Assembly: GCA_034509735.1 (NCBI GenBank)
Contig: JACGWO010000003.1
Coordinates: forward strand, 496,001-560,000
DNA: 64,000 nucleotides
Direction of reading: 5' to 3'
Source of the DNA: Sesamum alatum
Lineage: Eukaryota > Streptophyta > Magnoliopsida > Lamiales > Pedaliaceae
The stretch's first letter is position 1. Each line of letters opens with the position of its first letter. The position numbers and the translations under genes were made by a program. The notes under the pieces are model-generated. The model searched no databases. It saw only the letters and a list, made by a program, of their open reading frames with translations, and was not told the origin of the DNA. Of this stretch, positions 1 to 11,606 are shown one piece after another.

Positions 1-60
1 GGAATTTTAAAAGGGCCCAAAAGTAGTGAAGACCATACTACCTTTGGTGAGGATGCTCGA

Positions 61-1200
61 AGAGCCCTATTTTTAATTAAAAATATTAATTTTAATTTAA
101 TAATAATATTATTAATATTGTGCACAAAAAATTGACAATAATTGTGTAACTTTACTCGAACTAAATATTTAAAAGCCTACAATTCATACCTTTTTGTTAA
201 ATTTTATTTTTATATTATTTAATTAATTTTACCGTCTTTCCATTTCTGCACCCTTTTCTTTGTTGTTCATTCATGTAATACCATGAGATAATGTATTAGT
301 ATTGATTTAGAAAAAATTACAAATATAGGGTGGAATTTCACCCCTTAAAAATAAATTATTAATTATTAATTAATAATAAAATAACTTTTAAGTTATTATT
401 TAATAATATATTTAATATTTTTATTTCTATGGTGTACAAAAATTTAACAAAGTATTGTGTAACTTTATCGAGGTAACAACGCCAATCATTTTCTTAAAAT
501 AATTATTATCAAAATATTAATTTTAATTTAATGATAATATTATTAATATTGTGTACAAAAAATTGACAATAATTGCGTAACTTTACTCAAACTAATTACA
601 CCAGCTAATTTTTTTAAACAATAATTATTATTAGGATGTATTTTTAATTAAAAAATTAATTTTTAATTTGATAATAAATTTAATATTTTCATTAATATTG
701 TATGTAAAGAATTGACAAAAATAATATTGCGCATTTATTAATATTGTATACAAAAATTGACAACAATGATATTGCGTGACTTTTCTCGAAGTAACGACCA
801 TATTTTGTTAAAACCGTTGTCCGAAATATACAAAAATAAAATTTTGAAGTAGTAACAAAATATGGCTATCAATTCAAGTAAAAAATTGATAATACTATTA
901 TTATTTAGTTCGAGTAAAGTTACGCAATTATTGTCAATTTTTTGTACACAATATTAATTATATTATCATTAAATTAAAATTAATATTTTTAATTAAAATT
1001 ACACTTTGATGATAATTATTTTAAGAAAAATAATTGGCGTCGTTACCGCGATAAAGTCACATAATACTTTGTTAATTTTTTATACACCAAATGAATATAA
1101 ATATTAAATATTCAATATTAACTTAAAATTTATTTTTTTATTAATTAATAATTAAAAAATAATTTTTTATAATTATGTGTGCATGCATGCACACATTTAA
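61..1200. repeat. Long imperfect inverted repeat in AT-rich DNA
   Basis: A block of short direct copies of a motif like TTGACAATAATTGYGTAACTTT recurs on the plus strand near 131, 562 and 703-780. It then reappears in reverse complement from about 905. The clearest arms are 430-595 and 905-1088: the order of landmarks (TGTACA stretch, TCGAGGTAAC stretch, TTGACAATAATTG stretch) is mirrored around a centre near 755. Weaker AT-rich similarity extends the arms to roughly 300 and 1200. No coding sequence is seen inside. A foldback or Mutator-like element with long terminal repeats is the likeliest origin, but I could not find a convincing target duplication. Confidence 0.6.
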
Positions 1201-1224
1201 TGAAGCCGGGGTCTTTGACCCCGG
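1175..1224. repeat. 22-bp perfect palindrome followed by a GC hairpin
   Basis: Positions 1175-1196 form a perfect 22-bp palindrome centred on GCATGCATGC. Ten bases later 1206-1213 (CCGGGGTC) and 1217-1224 (GACCCCGG) form an 8-bp perfect stem with a TTT loop. Both lie just outside the right arm of the large inverted repeat and stand out against very AT-rich surroundings. Confidence 0.7.
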
Positions 1225-1444
1225 TTTATCTGCTAATTTTGTTTTTTTTTAAATTTAGAATATGAAACTTGTATCTGACATATTGGTTTTACTCAAATTT
1301 TTAAGAGTTTCATTTATACCCTATTTTGCTAATTTTTTTTATTTTTTTTACATTATTTATTTAAAATCCCCGCGTGAGTGTCACTCCTAATTTCCTATTT
1401 CATAACAAAAAGAAAATTATGGGAAGCTTTAACCACGAAAGTGC

Positions 1445-1649
1445 GCATTTGGATTGATAGATTTGAATTTAAATGAAGGATTTGAAAAAAGGATTTCAAA
1501 TGACTCCATTTGAGAAGAATTTGAAATTCATCCATATTTATCAAATTATAGTTCAAATTTAGAATGGGAGGATTTGAAATCTTTTAAATTTATAATTACC
1601 CACACGACTTCACGGGATTTGTTATTAAGGATTTGTTCAATCCAAATGC
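1445..1649. mobile_element. MITE-like unit with 13-bp terminal inverted repeats
   Basis: GCATTTGGATTGA at 1445-1457 is matched exactly by TCAATCCAAATGC at 1637-1649. The roughly 205-bp interior is AT-rich, has internal inverted similarity (several TTTGAAAT/ATTTCAAA stretches) and no coding potential. These are the properties of a short non-autonomous DNA transposon. The superfamily is not decided because no clear target duplication is visible. Confidence 0.5.
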
Positions 1650-1761
1650 AACATAAAAGAATTTCATTTCGGTGATATTCTACTGCTGATATTTTTGCTA
1701 AGATAACCGCATCAAAATTTTGTATCATGTATATATGATAGTTGTATTTCTTTTTGGACCC

Positions 1762-1975
1762 AGTCCTTATTACAACATATAACAATACTTAGGCCTTGTT
1801 TACTTTGAAGGATGAAATTAAGTTGCAATAGATTAATGATGGATAAAATATAGGATGTCATTAAATTATATCACTAATATTTTTATTTAAATTATCTATT
1901 TATTATGATTAATCATTTATTTATTTAAATGAAAGTAAACAAGATATTGCTTCACGAGTAAACAAGTCCTTATTA
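1762..1975. mobile_element. MITE-like unit bounded by 11-bp direct repeats
   Basis: AGTCCTTATTA occurs at 1762-1772 and again at 1965-1975. Just inside are inverted 12-mers CTTGTTTACTTT (1795-1806) and AAAGTAAACAAG (1932-1943). The interior is AT-rich and non-coding. The arrangement fits a small non-autonomous DNA transposon with a target duplication, although the inverted repeats do not abut the direct repeats, so the exact ends are uncertain. Confidence 0.5.
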
Positions 1976-2079
1976 TACTAGAAAATCATCTCTCTTTTTG
2001 TACAAAACTATTTTGCTTATATATGAAATGATACTTTGTTTTGTTAAAAAAAGAATATTTTTATTTTTTAACAAAAAAT

Positions 2080-2298
2080 TATTAAATCTCCTTACGGGTG
2101 TGTGAGTGTCACTCTAATTTCCTATTTTATAACGAAAAAACATAAATAAAAAAATAAATGAGAAGTCTTACCACAAAAGTTAAAAGAATTCCATTTCGGT
2201 GATAAAGAGTATGAGGGAGGGACATTATGGACATTTGACTATCTCCACCACACGCAGCAAAAGTTAGACAACTACAGTGGCCGTGTGCCACTGTGGTG
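2080..2298 (+). promoter_or_regulatory. Upstream region of the Nudix gene
   Basis: This stretch precedes the Nudix start codon. Its left part (about 2085-2205) is a diverged direct copy of sequence near 1360-1440 and 1655-1680 (shared GTGAGTGTCACTC, TTTCCTATTT and ATTTCGGTGAT stretches), so the proximal upstream DNA contains a local duplication. No unambiguous TATA box is visible. A TTGAC W-box core lies near 2235. The promoter role is inferred from position only. Confidence 0.35.
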
Positions 2299-5129
2299 AT
2301 GGCTTTGTGCCGATCTCTTGTTCATTTCAATTCTCCATTGCAGCGTATAAATACAACTAACATTCTCTTCCGAAACCACCCTTCAAATCTCCAAAGATTC
2401 ACTGCTCTGTCACTCCCAGCAACATTCTCTTCACTATCATCATCATCCATGGATAGCCCACCAGAAGGTTATAGAAGAAATGTGGGAATTTGTCTTATTA
2501 ACCCATCTAAGAAGGTGGGCTTTTTTTTTTTTTTTTTTTTTTCCCTCTTCGCTCATTTATGTTTGTGTGTTTTCGACTTTTATGGGTTTTGATGATTATC
2601 TGTGGATTTGGATTTCGTGTTAGATTTTTGCTGCTTCAAGGCTTGACATACCAGATGCTTGGCAAATGCCTCAGGTTTGATAGTATTGGGGTTGTTTTTA
2701 TTGAATTCTTGAATTTGGTGTATAAAGTGCATTTTGTTGTTGTTTATAAAAAGGGCTCTATTGTATTCAAGTGTTATAATGAAAAACGATAATCAAGAAA
2801 CAAACTTTTTATGAGGCGCAACTTTTTTTATTAATATGAATTTGAGATTAAATTGAGTTATTCTGAGAATGCTTGAGGTTTCTTGAAATAAGATGAGTTT
2901 GCTTCATTTGTTGCTTCTTGCCTTCCCTTTGATTATGTGTGTATGAGGGGCATATTCTTCCTATGTTATTCGACATTTTGCAGAACAATGTGAGAGTTGA
3001 AGTGTGCTATGATTTATTTTGTAGGGTGGAATTGATGAAAGTGAGGATCCCAGAAATGCTGCCATTAGGGAATTAAGAGAGGAGACTGGCGTTACCTCAG
3101 CTGATATTGTTGCTGAGGTTTGAATGAAAAGTTTACTCGTTTGCATTTGTTTCTGTTAGTAAGCTGAATCATCTTGCTTTATGTATGAGGGAGTTAAAAT
3201 TGGCTACTTTTTCTATGTGATTCAACTGCAGTTTTGGGATTCCTACAATTATTAAAAGTAAAAACTGTAACGGTAACCTGTGAAACACACATTTCGTAAA
3301 GAAAAACAGAAGAAATAGCGCTTCTTTTTACATGATTGCCATTTGGCCAAACCCTGCTTCGTTGTTGTTATGTACCCGTTTGCTCATTGTCTTGGGTTAA
3401 ATATCTAATTAATAAAAATGTGATGGAGAAGTCCTGGATGTAAGTGAAAGAGTTTTCAAGAAAAGAATTGCTAGTGATGAGTTGACGGAAGAATGGAGGT
3501 TGGTTGAACTTTAGAATGATTTACTATATTGGACCTTGAGAGGCGTGGAGACATTGGGAAGGGAAAGTAAGGAGAGCTTCTTGTTGACATTTCAAACAAC
3601 ATATGTTATGCTTTTGGAAAATTAACTTCTTATTGCTAAGCTTCTGGAAGTACTTTAATGCACTTTAGAACCATACCGTTGTAACTTCATATGTTTATGT
3701 CCATGCCTGCATGTGTTTTCCCTTAAATTTTGTGGTGAGTGGTGGACAAACCTTTTGTTGATGATACTGGAAAAGCACTACTTGCATCTGAGATGTGTAA
3801 AAGAATAAATCTTTGCATTGGCATTAGAGTTCAGGTTATGATCTAGAAGCTCTAGGATCATCTAAAACTCTATATATTGCAGAGCTTTAATTATATTCAG
3901 ATGGAGGTTGTTATTCATGTAATTCAATCTTTAGGATTGTAATTGAAAATCTTGTTAAATTTTTTATTATCAACAAATAATATATGTTTAAAGCTATAAT
4001 GAAATGGTTATTGATCATTATGAGGTAGTTGGATTTTCTTTTTGGTTGGCCAGAGCCTATAGAGATTTCATATTCTGGAGCGTTGTTCTTTAACGTGTTA
4101 TTTCTAAAAGATATCTTATGTAGGTGCCGTATTGGTTGACATATGATTTCCCACCAGATGTTAGGGAAAAACTCAAGCAGCAATGGGGTTCTGACTGGAA
4201 GGGTCAAGCACAGAAATGGTTTGACTTCTGCTTCCTCATATCTTTCCAGCCGTGATTTTTCGTTAAATAAATTGTGGCTTTCTTTCCTTTTATATTTCAT
4301 TGACGTGCACCTCCTTTCCTATGCATTGACCAAATGGACATGTTATTCACATGGGCTTGTCTAGATGCAAGGTCCATGTCATTGAACTTGGGATAGGAGC
4401 TCTATTTTATACTTATTTAATGTGACTCTCTGTCTCGCCTCGTTAATATCTTGAATATCCTTTCTCCCAGTTAGTTAATAAACTATTCTATGATTATCTT
4501 TTTATTCATCTATTTCTCCTAGTTCAAGTTTTTAACTCGATCTTCAAGTAGTTATATTTATTTACTTTCTATTGTAGGTAAAAGCAAAAAGGCTTAATTG
4601 TTACTTATAATTCCTAAACTTTCATGATTTCTTAAATGAGATTAATAACATGTATGTATTAGAAATCCTGTGAATATCCCTCGAAATCTCTTATGCCGAT
4701 GCCCTTACTTTACATTGAAACATAATCCACTTATGCACTTTATTCGAGCCCCAAATAGTACTATAATCATTCATATTACCATCATGGTCGCTAATCATGA
4801 TAATGTGCTTCAATTAGGACAGTAAAAAAAATAAAAGCTGCATGGTATTTGCTTGAAGACAAAAAATAAGGGGGCAACAAAAAAAAAAAGGAAGTGAGAA
4901 CACATTTATGTTGAGTTGATTTCTTCTGATGTTCATGTAAACAGGGCATGGCCTCAAAATATCCATTTTCTGTTTATATTCTTCTGCACTTAGTTTCTTG
5001 TGGATCCTAATGCTGGTGCAAGGTTGAAAAATTAGATTTGTTACTAGTTGATGACTTTTGTTATTGTAAGACAGGACAAATTGGAGAGCTATTTGATTCC
5101 AAATATGAAATTGTCATAATGTGCTTAGG

Positions 5130-5189
<60 letters not shown>

Positions 5190-6112
5190 TTTGCCATGAA
5201 GTAAGGTTTTCAGATTGGTTGTGGGCATGGGAATGCACTGGTGGTGGTAATCCGTTTTGAAAGATCAGAGATGTTGTTATTCTAAAAACCTCGGAATGGT
5301 GTAGATGTTAATAATGTTCTGGGGTATATGTTGGTAGTTGTCGAAGAGCATTCATGATTGCTGTTATTTTCAATCACAGTGGTCTTCAAATTGTGTTATA
5401 AGGATGTGTGTCCATTTAAGATCATCACTGTGGCTGGATGAAGGGTGACAAGTATTTGGCTATGACGTCATTTGTTTATTATATGTAGACGGGATGAAAT
5501 TTCTGTTGAAAATCACAACAAACTACTCTAGTGAGGTTCTGGTACTAGAAAGTTATCAGTTACGTGCAAAAATTAGCTACAGTTGTCTGTTTGGCTAAAG
5601 AGTGGAAAAATAAGAGTCTAGGAAAGGGAGAAGATATTCTGTTGAACCTTCTGTTTTCTTATTTAATTGTAGCTTACTTATGGCACTCATGTGTTTAAGC
5701 TACTTGTCTGTATATGTTTTTTGGTTAAACCTGATAGTATTTTGCGTTGATACTTTCGTGTCTCATAGCAATACTTCCCTTTTTGGTGTAGCCAAATAGC
5801 CTCAACCGCTCTAATACGTCATGTGCATAACTTCAGGTTTCTTCTAAAATTTACTGGAAAGGATGAAGAAGTCAATCTTTTGGGTGACGGGACTGAAAAG
5901 GCAGAGTTTGGACAATGGTCATGGATGTCACCCCAAGAAATAGTCGATCATGTCAGCTTTCTTTCTCATCCTGCAAAACTGTGAATAGTTCTTCTCCATT
6001 CTGTTGGATCTGAAATTCAACATTCCCTCAATCTCTTTCTTTGCAGGCAGTGGATTTCAAGAAACCCGTATACCAGGAAGTTTTGAAGGTCTTCTCTCCA
6101 CATCTTCAGTAG
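2299..6112 (+). CDS. Nudix hydrolase, NUDT26/27-like (diadenosine tetraphosphate hydrolase, organellar)
   Basis: Six coding exons read by splice-site inspection: 2299-2514, 2624-2674, 3025-3117, 4124-4218, 5837-5951 and 6047-6112 (TAG). All introns are GT-AG and phases agree, giving 211 codons. Residues 1 to about 50 are Ser/Thr/Arg-rich with few acids, like an organellar transit peptide; a second in-frame Met follows ([16 protein letters not shown]). Exon 3 opens with a perfect Nudix box GX5EX7REUXEEXGU (GGIDESE...RELREETGV, residues 90-112), whose glutamates bind catalytic metal. The downstream [20 protein letters not shown] and EFGQWSW motifs are typical of plant and bacterial (RppH-type) Ap4A hydrolases. 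By family knowledge the enzyme hydrolyses Ap4A-type dinucleotides, and possibly ppGpp, in plastids or mitochondria. The protein looks complete and close to the family's usual length. Choosing between NUDT26 and NUDT27 needs a tree. Confidence 0.92.
5131..5189. repeat. (TA)n(TG)n(TA)n microsatellite in a Nudix intron
   Basis: A compound dinucleotide repeat, TA then about 16 TG units then TA, lies in the 1.6-kb fourth intron of the Nudix gene, between exons 4 and 5. It is likely length-polymorphic. Confidence 0.9.
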
Positions 6113-7061
6113 ATTACTCAAGCTTTCTGCAGATATTTCAATTTGGATTGTCTGATGCATGCACAAAGTACCAGACCTTAACGATGTTGATGCTTCCAGC
6201 ATTGACGACATCTTCTACGAATGATACACGCTATACTGAAATAATTCTCTTAAACTTGCAATTTCTGGTTTTGTAATCTTGAATCAGGATATACAAGTTA
6301 AACTAATTGAATACTATACAGTCTTCTGCGTGGTGTTTGCAACTTGGTTACTGTTTGAAAAGTCATTTTGTTCTCATCAATGAGCTCCAGGAAGTAAACG
6401 TTCGCCACCGAGCAGGTTTCCATCAATTTTCCTTCTCTAATTAAGCCTAATTTTATGCTCAAGCTGTTGGAAAGAATTGCAGTTTCCCAGCAATGGACAG
6501 TCGATATATATACTTGTCAAAGATAATCAGGGTTTGGATTTTGATTCTGTCAGCAATAGTAATGGGGCTCCTCAGATACTGGGAGGAACGATGAAGTTAA
6601 GTATTATTACTTTGGTTAGCAATAGTGCTGTAAATGGCTCCAACACATTATTTTTCAAATTTGTTTGAATTAATCGAGTTTGAAAATTTGCGTTAGAATT
6701 TGGTTTGATTACTGTTCTAATCAAGCTCAAATGCGATTTAATTGGATCAAATATGAATCAAGATTGAGTAATTTATAAATATGTATTATTAATTTTGCAG
6801 ATCGAGCTAGGGTCGAGCTTGAAACATTATCGAACAATTTTTTTTGTTCAAGTTTGATTTGTTAAATTTAACAAATCGAATTCAAAAGAACCTTTATCGA
6901 TTGATTTCAATATTGAGTAGTTTAATTTAGTTTTCGATCCTAGTTAGCAAACTAGACCCGTAGATTTGCGTTCTTTTTCAAGTGGGATTTTTGTTTTTGT
7001 TTTTATTTATTGTCTATCATGGTAATTAAAGACCTAATCTACTAGTTTATGGTGTAATTTA
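6113..7061. other. 3' flank of the Nudix gene and intergenic DNA
   Basis: This AT-rich stretch follows the stop codon. It should hold the 3' UTR and poly(A) site, but no single signal can be chosen. Short open frames here show no recognisable protein. Nothing else is supported. Confidence 0.5.
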
Positions 7062-7622
7062 GTCTAGTGTAGGGATGGCGACGGGCCGGGTTTGCCAAAA
7101 TTCGGGACTTGTCTCGCTAAGAAAATTTTGAACCCGGACCCACTAGGTTGGACCCGATAGACACGGTTAATATTTTAAACATATTAAAAAATATATATTT
7201 TCTAAAAAATAATACTACCATAAGTTTTTAAATATTATTCAATAATATTATTAAAAGGTTAATATTTTTTTGTAAATCTATAATTGCATATTTAAACAGA
7301 AATATTAAAAATTTTAGAATATGTGTTACTTATATAAATATTAAAATATTTATAATTATTTATATCATTATTTTAATTTATAAAAATATTAAGTTTATAT
7401 ATTATTATATATTATATATAAGTATAAATAAATCATACTTATTTTTTTATATATGTACAAATATATTTTGTATAAATATATATAAACTATAAAAAAAAAA
7501 TAAAATTGGAGACGAGTTTGAATCCAAACCACTCAAATTCGGACCTACCAAGGGCCCGTCTAAAGCTTCAAAATCCGACTCAATCGGGCCAGATCCAGGC
7601 CATTGCCATCCCTAGTCTAGTG
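7062..7622. mobile_element. Non-autonomous hAT-type element with perfect 8-bp target duplication
   Basis: The 8-mer GTCTAGTG is present at 7062-7069 and 7615-7622. Immediately inside are perfect 10-bp inverted ends, TAGGGATGGC (7070-7079) and GCCATCCCTA (7605-7614). The 545-bp element has GC-rich ends (CGGGCCGGGTTT-like on the left, GGGCCCGTC and ATCGGGCC on the right) and an AT-rich core without coding capacity. An 8-bp duplication and TAGGGATGG ends are characteristic of plant hAT non-autonomous elements. Confidence 0.85.
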
Positions 7623-7981
7623 CTGTCATTAAGGATGACAACCCATAGATTTAAATTCGAACCCATCCTACGTGCTTCGGGTACATTTTGAAGCTATAAT
7701 CTAGTTTCGGCGTGTGTATTGGATTTTTGCGTTTTGAATTTGGTCCTAATCCAGTGTTTTTAATATTTCTTTTTATCTATTTTTATTATATTTATTTGAA
7801 GTATATTAATATATATATATATGAAAAAAATTATAAAATTATATTTTTATTTATCTTTACATATAATAGGTACAGTTATATGTTACAAATTAAAATTATA
7901 ATATATATATATATATATTAATGATATACAAACTACATATAGTTTGTAGTTTTCATGTACATATAATTAATACGTATTTTG
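7623..7981. other. AT-rich intergenic DNA
   Basis: Very AT-rich with TA runs (for example 7901-7918). A short part near 7633-7690 resembles the hAT element interior. No gene is supported. Confidence 0.5.
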
Positions 7982-8819
7982 CACTACAAAAAAGTATTTT
8001 ATTTGTACCGATTTTTGTAACGGTCAAAATTAATTTTAGAATAGATTTTTAAAATTTGAAATAGTCGTCGTAACGGAAGCCCGCTCGTTGCTTTAACATA
8101 AGTTACAAAAATAATTGGAACAGCACACTGCAAAGTTGTTTCTACTTGTTCCGGATTTTGTAACGGTTGCGACACTGTTACAATAATTGACCGAAGCGTA
8201 GAGATTGATGTTGGAACTCATTTTGGAACGACCAATTTGAATTTATAAGATATGTATTTGGAACGATCATTGTTACACATATAGTGATAATATTATATCC
8301 CAATTGGAACGATAGATGCTTCGTTTGTAACGGATTTTGTAGCTCATGTTGTAATATCAATTTTAACATAAATTGTAATGGTCGATGTGATACCATTTGT
8401 GTTTTTTGTGGTGTTGGAACGGTTTCTGGAGCGGTTGGTGTTATTATGTTCGTAACGTCTTTTTAAACGGTTCTGTACTAGCGTTTGTAACTTGTGTAGG
8501 TACGATTGTTGAAACGGTCTTTGTATCAGAATACCACATAGATTGGAACGGTTTTTGGAATTGATTCCTAGTTGTGTGCTAATGAAATGTAATCCGACAA
8601 CCCTTACAAAAGCCGTTACAAATTTAATTTTTTTTATAATAATTTAATCATTTTTAAATTATTATAATATTAATTTTTATAATTTATTATTGAATTTGTT
8701 AAATATGAACTTTTTTATAAATTATCTAACAAGAAAATGTAGTAACAATATAATTAACAAAATTAAAATTGCATTAAAATTGTATTTAAAATATACATAC
8801 AAATTTAAAAAAAAAAATA

Positions 8820-9781
8820 AAAAAGACAAAAGACAACCCCTCTTCCGGCTGCCTGCTGTCGACATCAATAACTGCTGCATGGTCATGGCCACCGAGCCTT
8901 GAGAAGATGATGGAGGATCATGCTGATTATTCGGTCGCTGGGTTTGTTGTTCCTCCATCATCCTCTGGAACGCCTCCTGCGAAGGGAATAGTTCATTAGT
9001 AAAGAAATCAAATTATAGTATAAATTGAAAATCAAAATGACAACTGTAAAGCTATTTACTGCCACCTACTCTGCCTGGAAGTCTAGGCTCGCCTAGTACC
9101 CTAGCAGCTGGCGCCAAATCCGATCGGCCAGCCTTAGCGGTTGGGACAACTAAGCCCGAGCATTCGAGAACCACTTCCGCAGAAAGCGATTGGCCCGCCA
9201 CCTGAATACCTTGAACATCGATTCGTGGTCGCAGTCTTACTAATAACTAAGCCGCAAATTCACATAGTAAAAAAAAAATATAAGTAATCGATAAAAAAAT
9301 AATTTTCACATTTGAAACATATTTAAAAATGTTGATATCACACGCTAGGATTATCATACTAAAAGAGCTAGTGTTCCTACAGAATCTGCTTTATAGATCT
9401 CCAGGGATGAGGATAGTGGTTGCACACTATAGCATTGATGCCCTTGAAAAATAATAAAATATTAAAATTGGATAAATTCAATAAAAATAATTAAATATTT
9501 TTTTTTATGTTACCTCACATCGCAGAGGCTGATATAGTGACATGCAGATAGTGGTGACACTGGAGGCGCTGGTGGTGGTGGTGGTGGTGCATCCCATGGC
9601 CGAGGGGGAACCTGTGAACTAGCGAGGTGACCCTAGTGTGGTTGGATCTACTGGCGAGGTCTGTGGCACTGGAGGCTCCAATGGTGGTGGTGGGGGTGGT
9701 GGGAGTGCTTCGCATCAACGGCGGGAGCAGGAATGGGTTGGCCACGACCATGGCCTCGGGGAACCGACGATCAATCGTCAT
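8820..9781 (-). pseudogene. CACTA-encoded protein remnant (plant transposase Ptta/En/Spm-like)
   Basis: Reading right to left, the first part (9781-9515) is a His/Pro/Ser-rich stretch. The middle (about 9237-9065) reads VFRWRANRFLRKWFSNARA, a stop, then IWRQLLGY, a stop, then SLDFQAE. This matches the 'W..LL.YW.SP.FQ' region of the plant transposase Ptta/En/Spm family (Pfam Transposase_24). The last part (8985-8820) reads MMEEQQTQRPNNQHDPPSS and resembles the Gln-rich tail of the same proteins. In-frame stops and AT-rich breaks, possibly old introns, separate the blocks. Clearly non-functional as it stands. Confidence 0.65.
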
Positions 9782-9879
9782 GGAATGTATATATAACTTG
9801 AAAAATTATAACATAAAAAGCTATTGATTATATTATATTATGTATAAAATTATATTTATTATATTATGCAGTAAGATAA

Positions 9880-10380
9880 TATATATTGTCTTAAAGTATA
9901 TTACTAAAATGTGCACTAAATTTCATAATTTTCGTAAAACGTACACTAAATCCTTGTCAAATTTCCTAAATTAAGACTAAAACCCAACAAGTTTCCTAAA
10001 AAGTATACTAAGTCCTAATATTTTTTGTATTTTTTGAATTATTCTAATTTCCTATTTTCGTCATTATCCTAAAATGACAATTTCACGTGATAAATGAGTT
10101 CCTATTACTATAAACTATTAAAAACTAATTTCAAATCTACTTTTACTAATTTCACTATTAGTGAAATTAAAATGTAATTTCACTAATTAATATAAACTAT
10201 TATAATTTCTCTGAAATTATTATAAACTATTAGTATTAATTTCACTAATTAATTTCAGTGTTAATAGTTTTTAATTTTGCTGTTATTTTCACTAATTAAA
10301 AACTATTGGTAAAAACTATTAAAAATTAATTTCACTGTTAATTAAAAACTAATTTCACTACTATAAACTAATTTCCCAAC
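9880..10380. repeat. AT-rich degenerate repeats (AATTTCACTA / AAACTATTA words)
   Basis: Inside the CACTA element, words such as AATTTCACTA, TATAAACTATTA and GTACACTAAATCC recur many times in both directions, giving a low-complexity block without coding potential. Confidence 0.6.
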
Positions 10381-10740
10381 AAGTGTACTTATTTCAAGAA
10401 ATTCCATAAATTAACAAAAAAATCTATAAAATACAGAAAATTCCAGTAAAATTACAGAAAGTTCTATTAATTCACAGAAATTACAAAATTTACAGAAATT
10501 GCATATATTTACAGAAAATTCACATAATACTATTAAAAAATCTCTAAAATTACAAATAAAATTACAGAAAATTCCATAAATTTACAGAAATTACAAAAAT
10601 ATTCAGAATTTGTATACATAATACATTTACAGAAATTACAATCTCATAATTTACACAAAAGTTTACACCAAAATGTACAGAATTTACATAATACATTTAC
10701 AGAAATTACAACATTTCAAACATCATCACAGAAAAAATAC
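10381..10740. repeat. Array of degenerate TTACAGAAATT-type repeats
   Basis: The word TTTACAGAAATTACA and close variants recur at least fifteen times with irregular 15-30 bp spacing. This is a diverged minisatellite-like array within the CACTA remnant. Confidence 0.7.
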
Positions 10741-10904
10741 ATAAAAAAATAGAAAACAACATTTAAATAGAAAAGTCATCGTTTAAATATAAACATTTAA
10801 TCGAAAAACAAAAGACATAAAAATTAGAACCACTTACCTGGAGAAAGAAGGCGGTGACCAATGGTGGCAGCGAATGAAGAGTTGGCGGTGAACGGCGGAG
10901 ATAG

Positions 10905-10995
10905 GGAGGAGAGAGACAAAGAGAGAGAGGCGGGAGAGAGACACAGAGGGTAGGAGAGAGTGAGAGAGAGGGAGAGAGAGAGAGAGAGGACCAGT
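10905..10995. repeat. GA-rich microsatellite
   Basis: Imperfect (GA)n with GGAGAGAGAG runs. The two overlapping Ser/Leu/Pro-rich open frames across it are composition artefacts. Confidence 0.85.
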
Positions 10996-11262
10996 GGCGG
11001 AGGGGCAACGGTGAATGGTGAAAAAATCTGTCTAAGTATTGCTGTTATATGAAAATTTGGAATAACGTTGACTTCCGAAGCCGTTCGTAAAGCTATTACA
11101 ATAAAGAGAAAACAACGACGTTCTGTTGCAAAACGACATCGTACGAGCATAGGCCTACATGTTGCCCGTCCATAAAACTGTTCCAAATGGAATTACAACA
11201 TCCTATCCGTGTACAAGACCATTTCAAATGGAGTTACAAAGCTTATGCACAATGTATTATTG

Positions 11263-11606
11263 ACTATCCATATATAAGGCCGTTACAAAGGGTATTACAA
11301 AACAGCAATATAAGTTTCTCCTAAACCAAAAGGATGTCGTATTTGTCTTGTATTTAAAAAGTCGTTCCAAATGGCATTACTAGGCCATGTGATTTTAAAT
11401 CGGACCGATAGATTTGATTGAGTGGACAGAGTCTACTATCCATATATAAGGCCGTTACAAAGGGTATTACAAAACAACAATATGAGTTTCTCCTAAACCA
11501 AAAGGATGTCGTATTTGTCTTGTATCTAAAAAGTCGTTCCAAATGGCATTACTAGGCCATGTGATTTTAAATCGGACCGATAGATTTGATTGAGTGGACA
11601 GAGTCT
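11263..11606. repeat. Near-perfect tandem duplication of a 172-bp unit
   Basis: Positions 11263-11434 and 11435-11606 are almost identical from ACTATCCATATATAAGG to GAGTGGACAGAGTCT; I see only about three differences. The unit carries CACTA subterminal motifs (GGCCGTTACAAAGGG, GTCGTTCCAAATGG), so the right subterminal region was duplicated recently relative to the decay of the transposon. Confidence 0.9.

Noticed and set aside
10763..11186. Ser/Leu/Pro-rich minus-strand open frames
   Set aside because: Created by the GA/CT microsatellite at 10905-10995.
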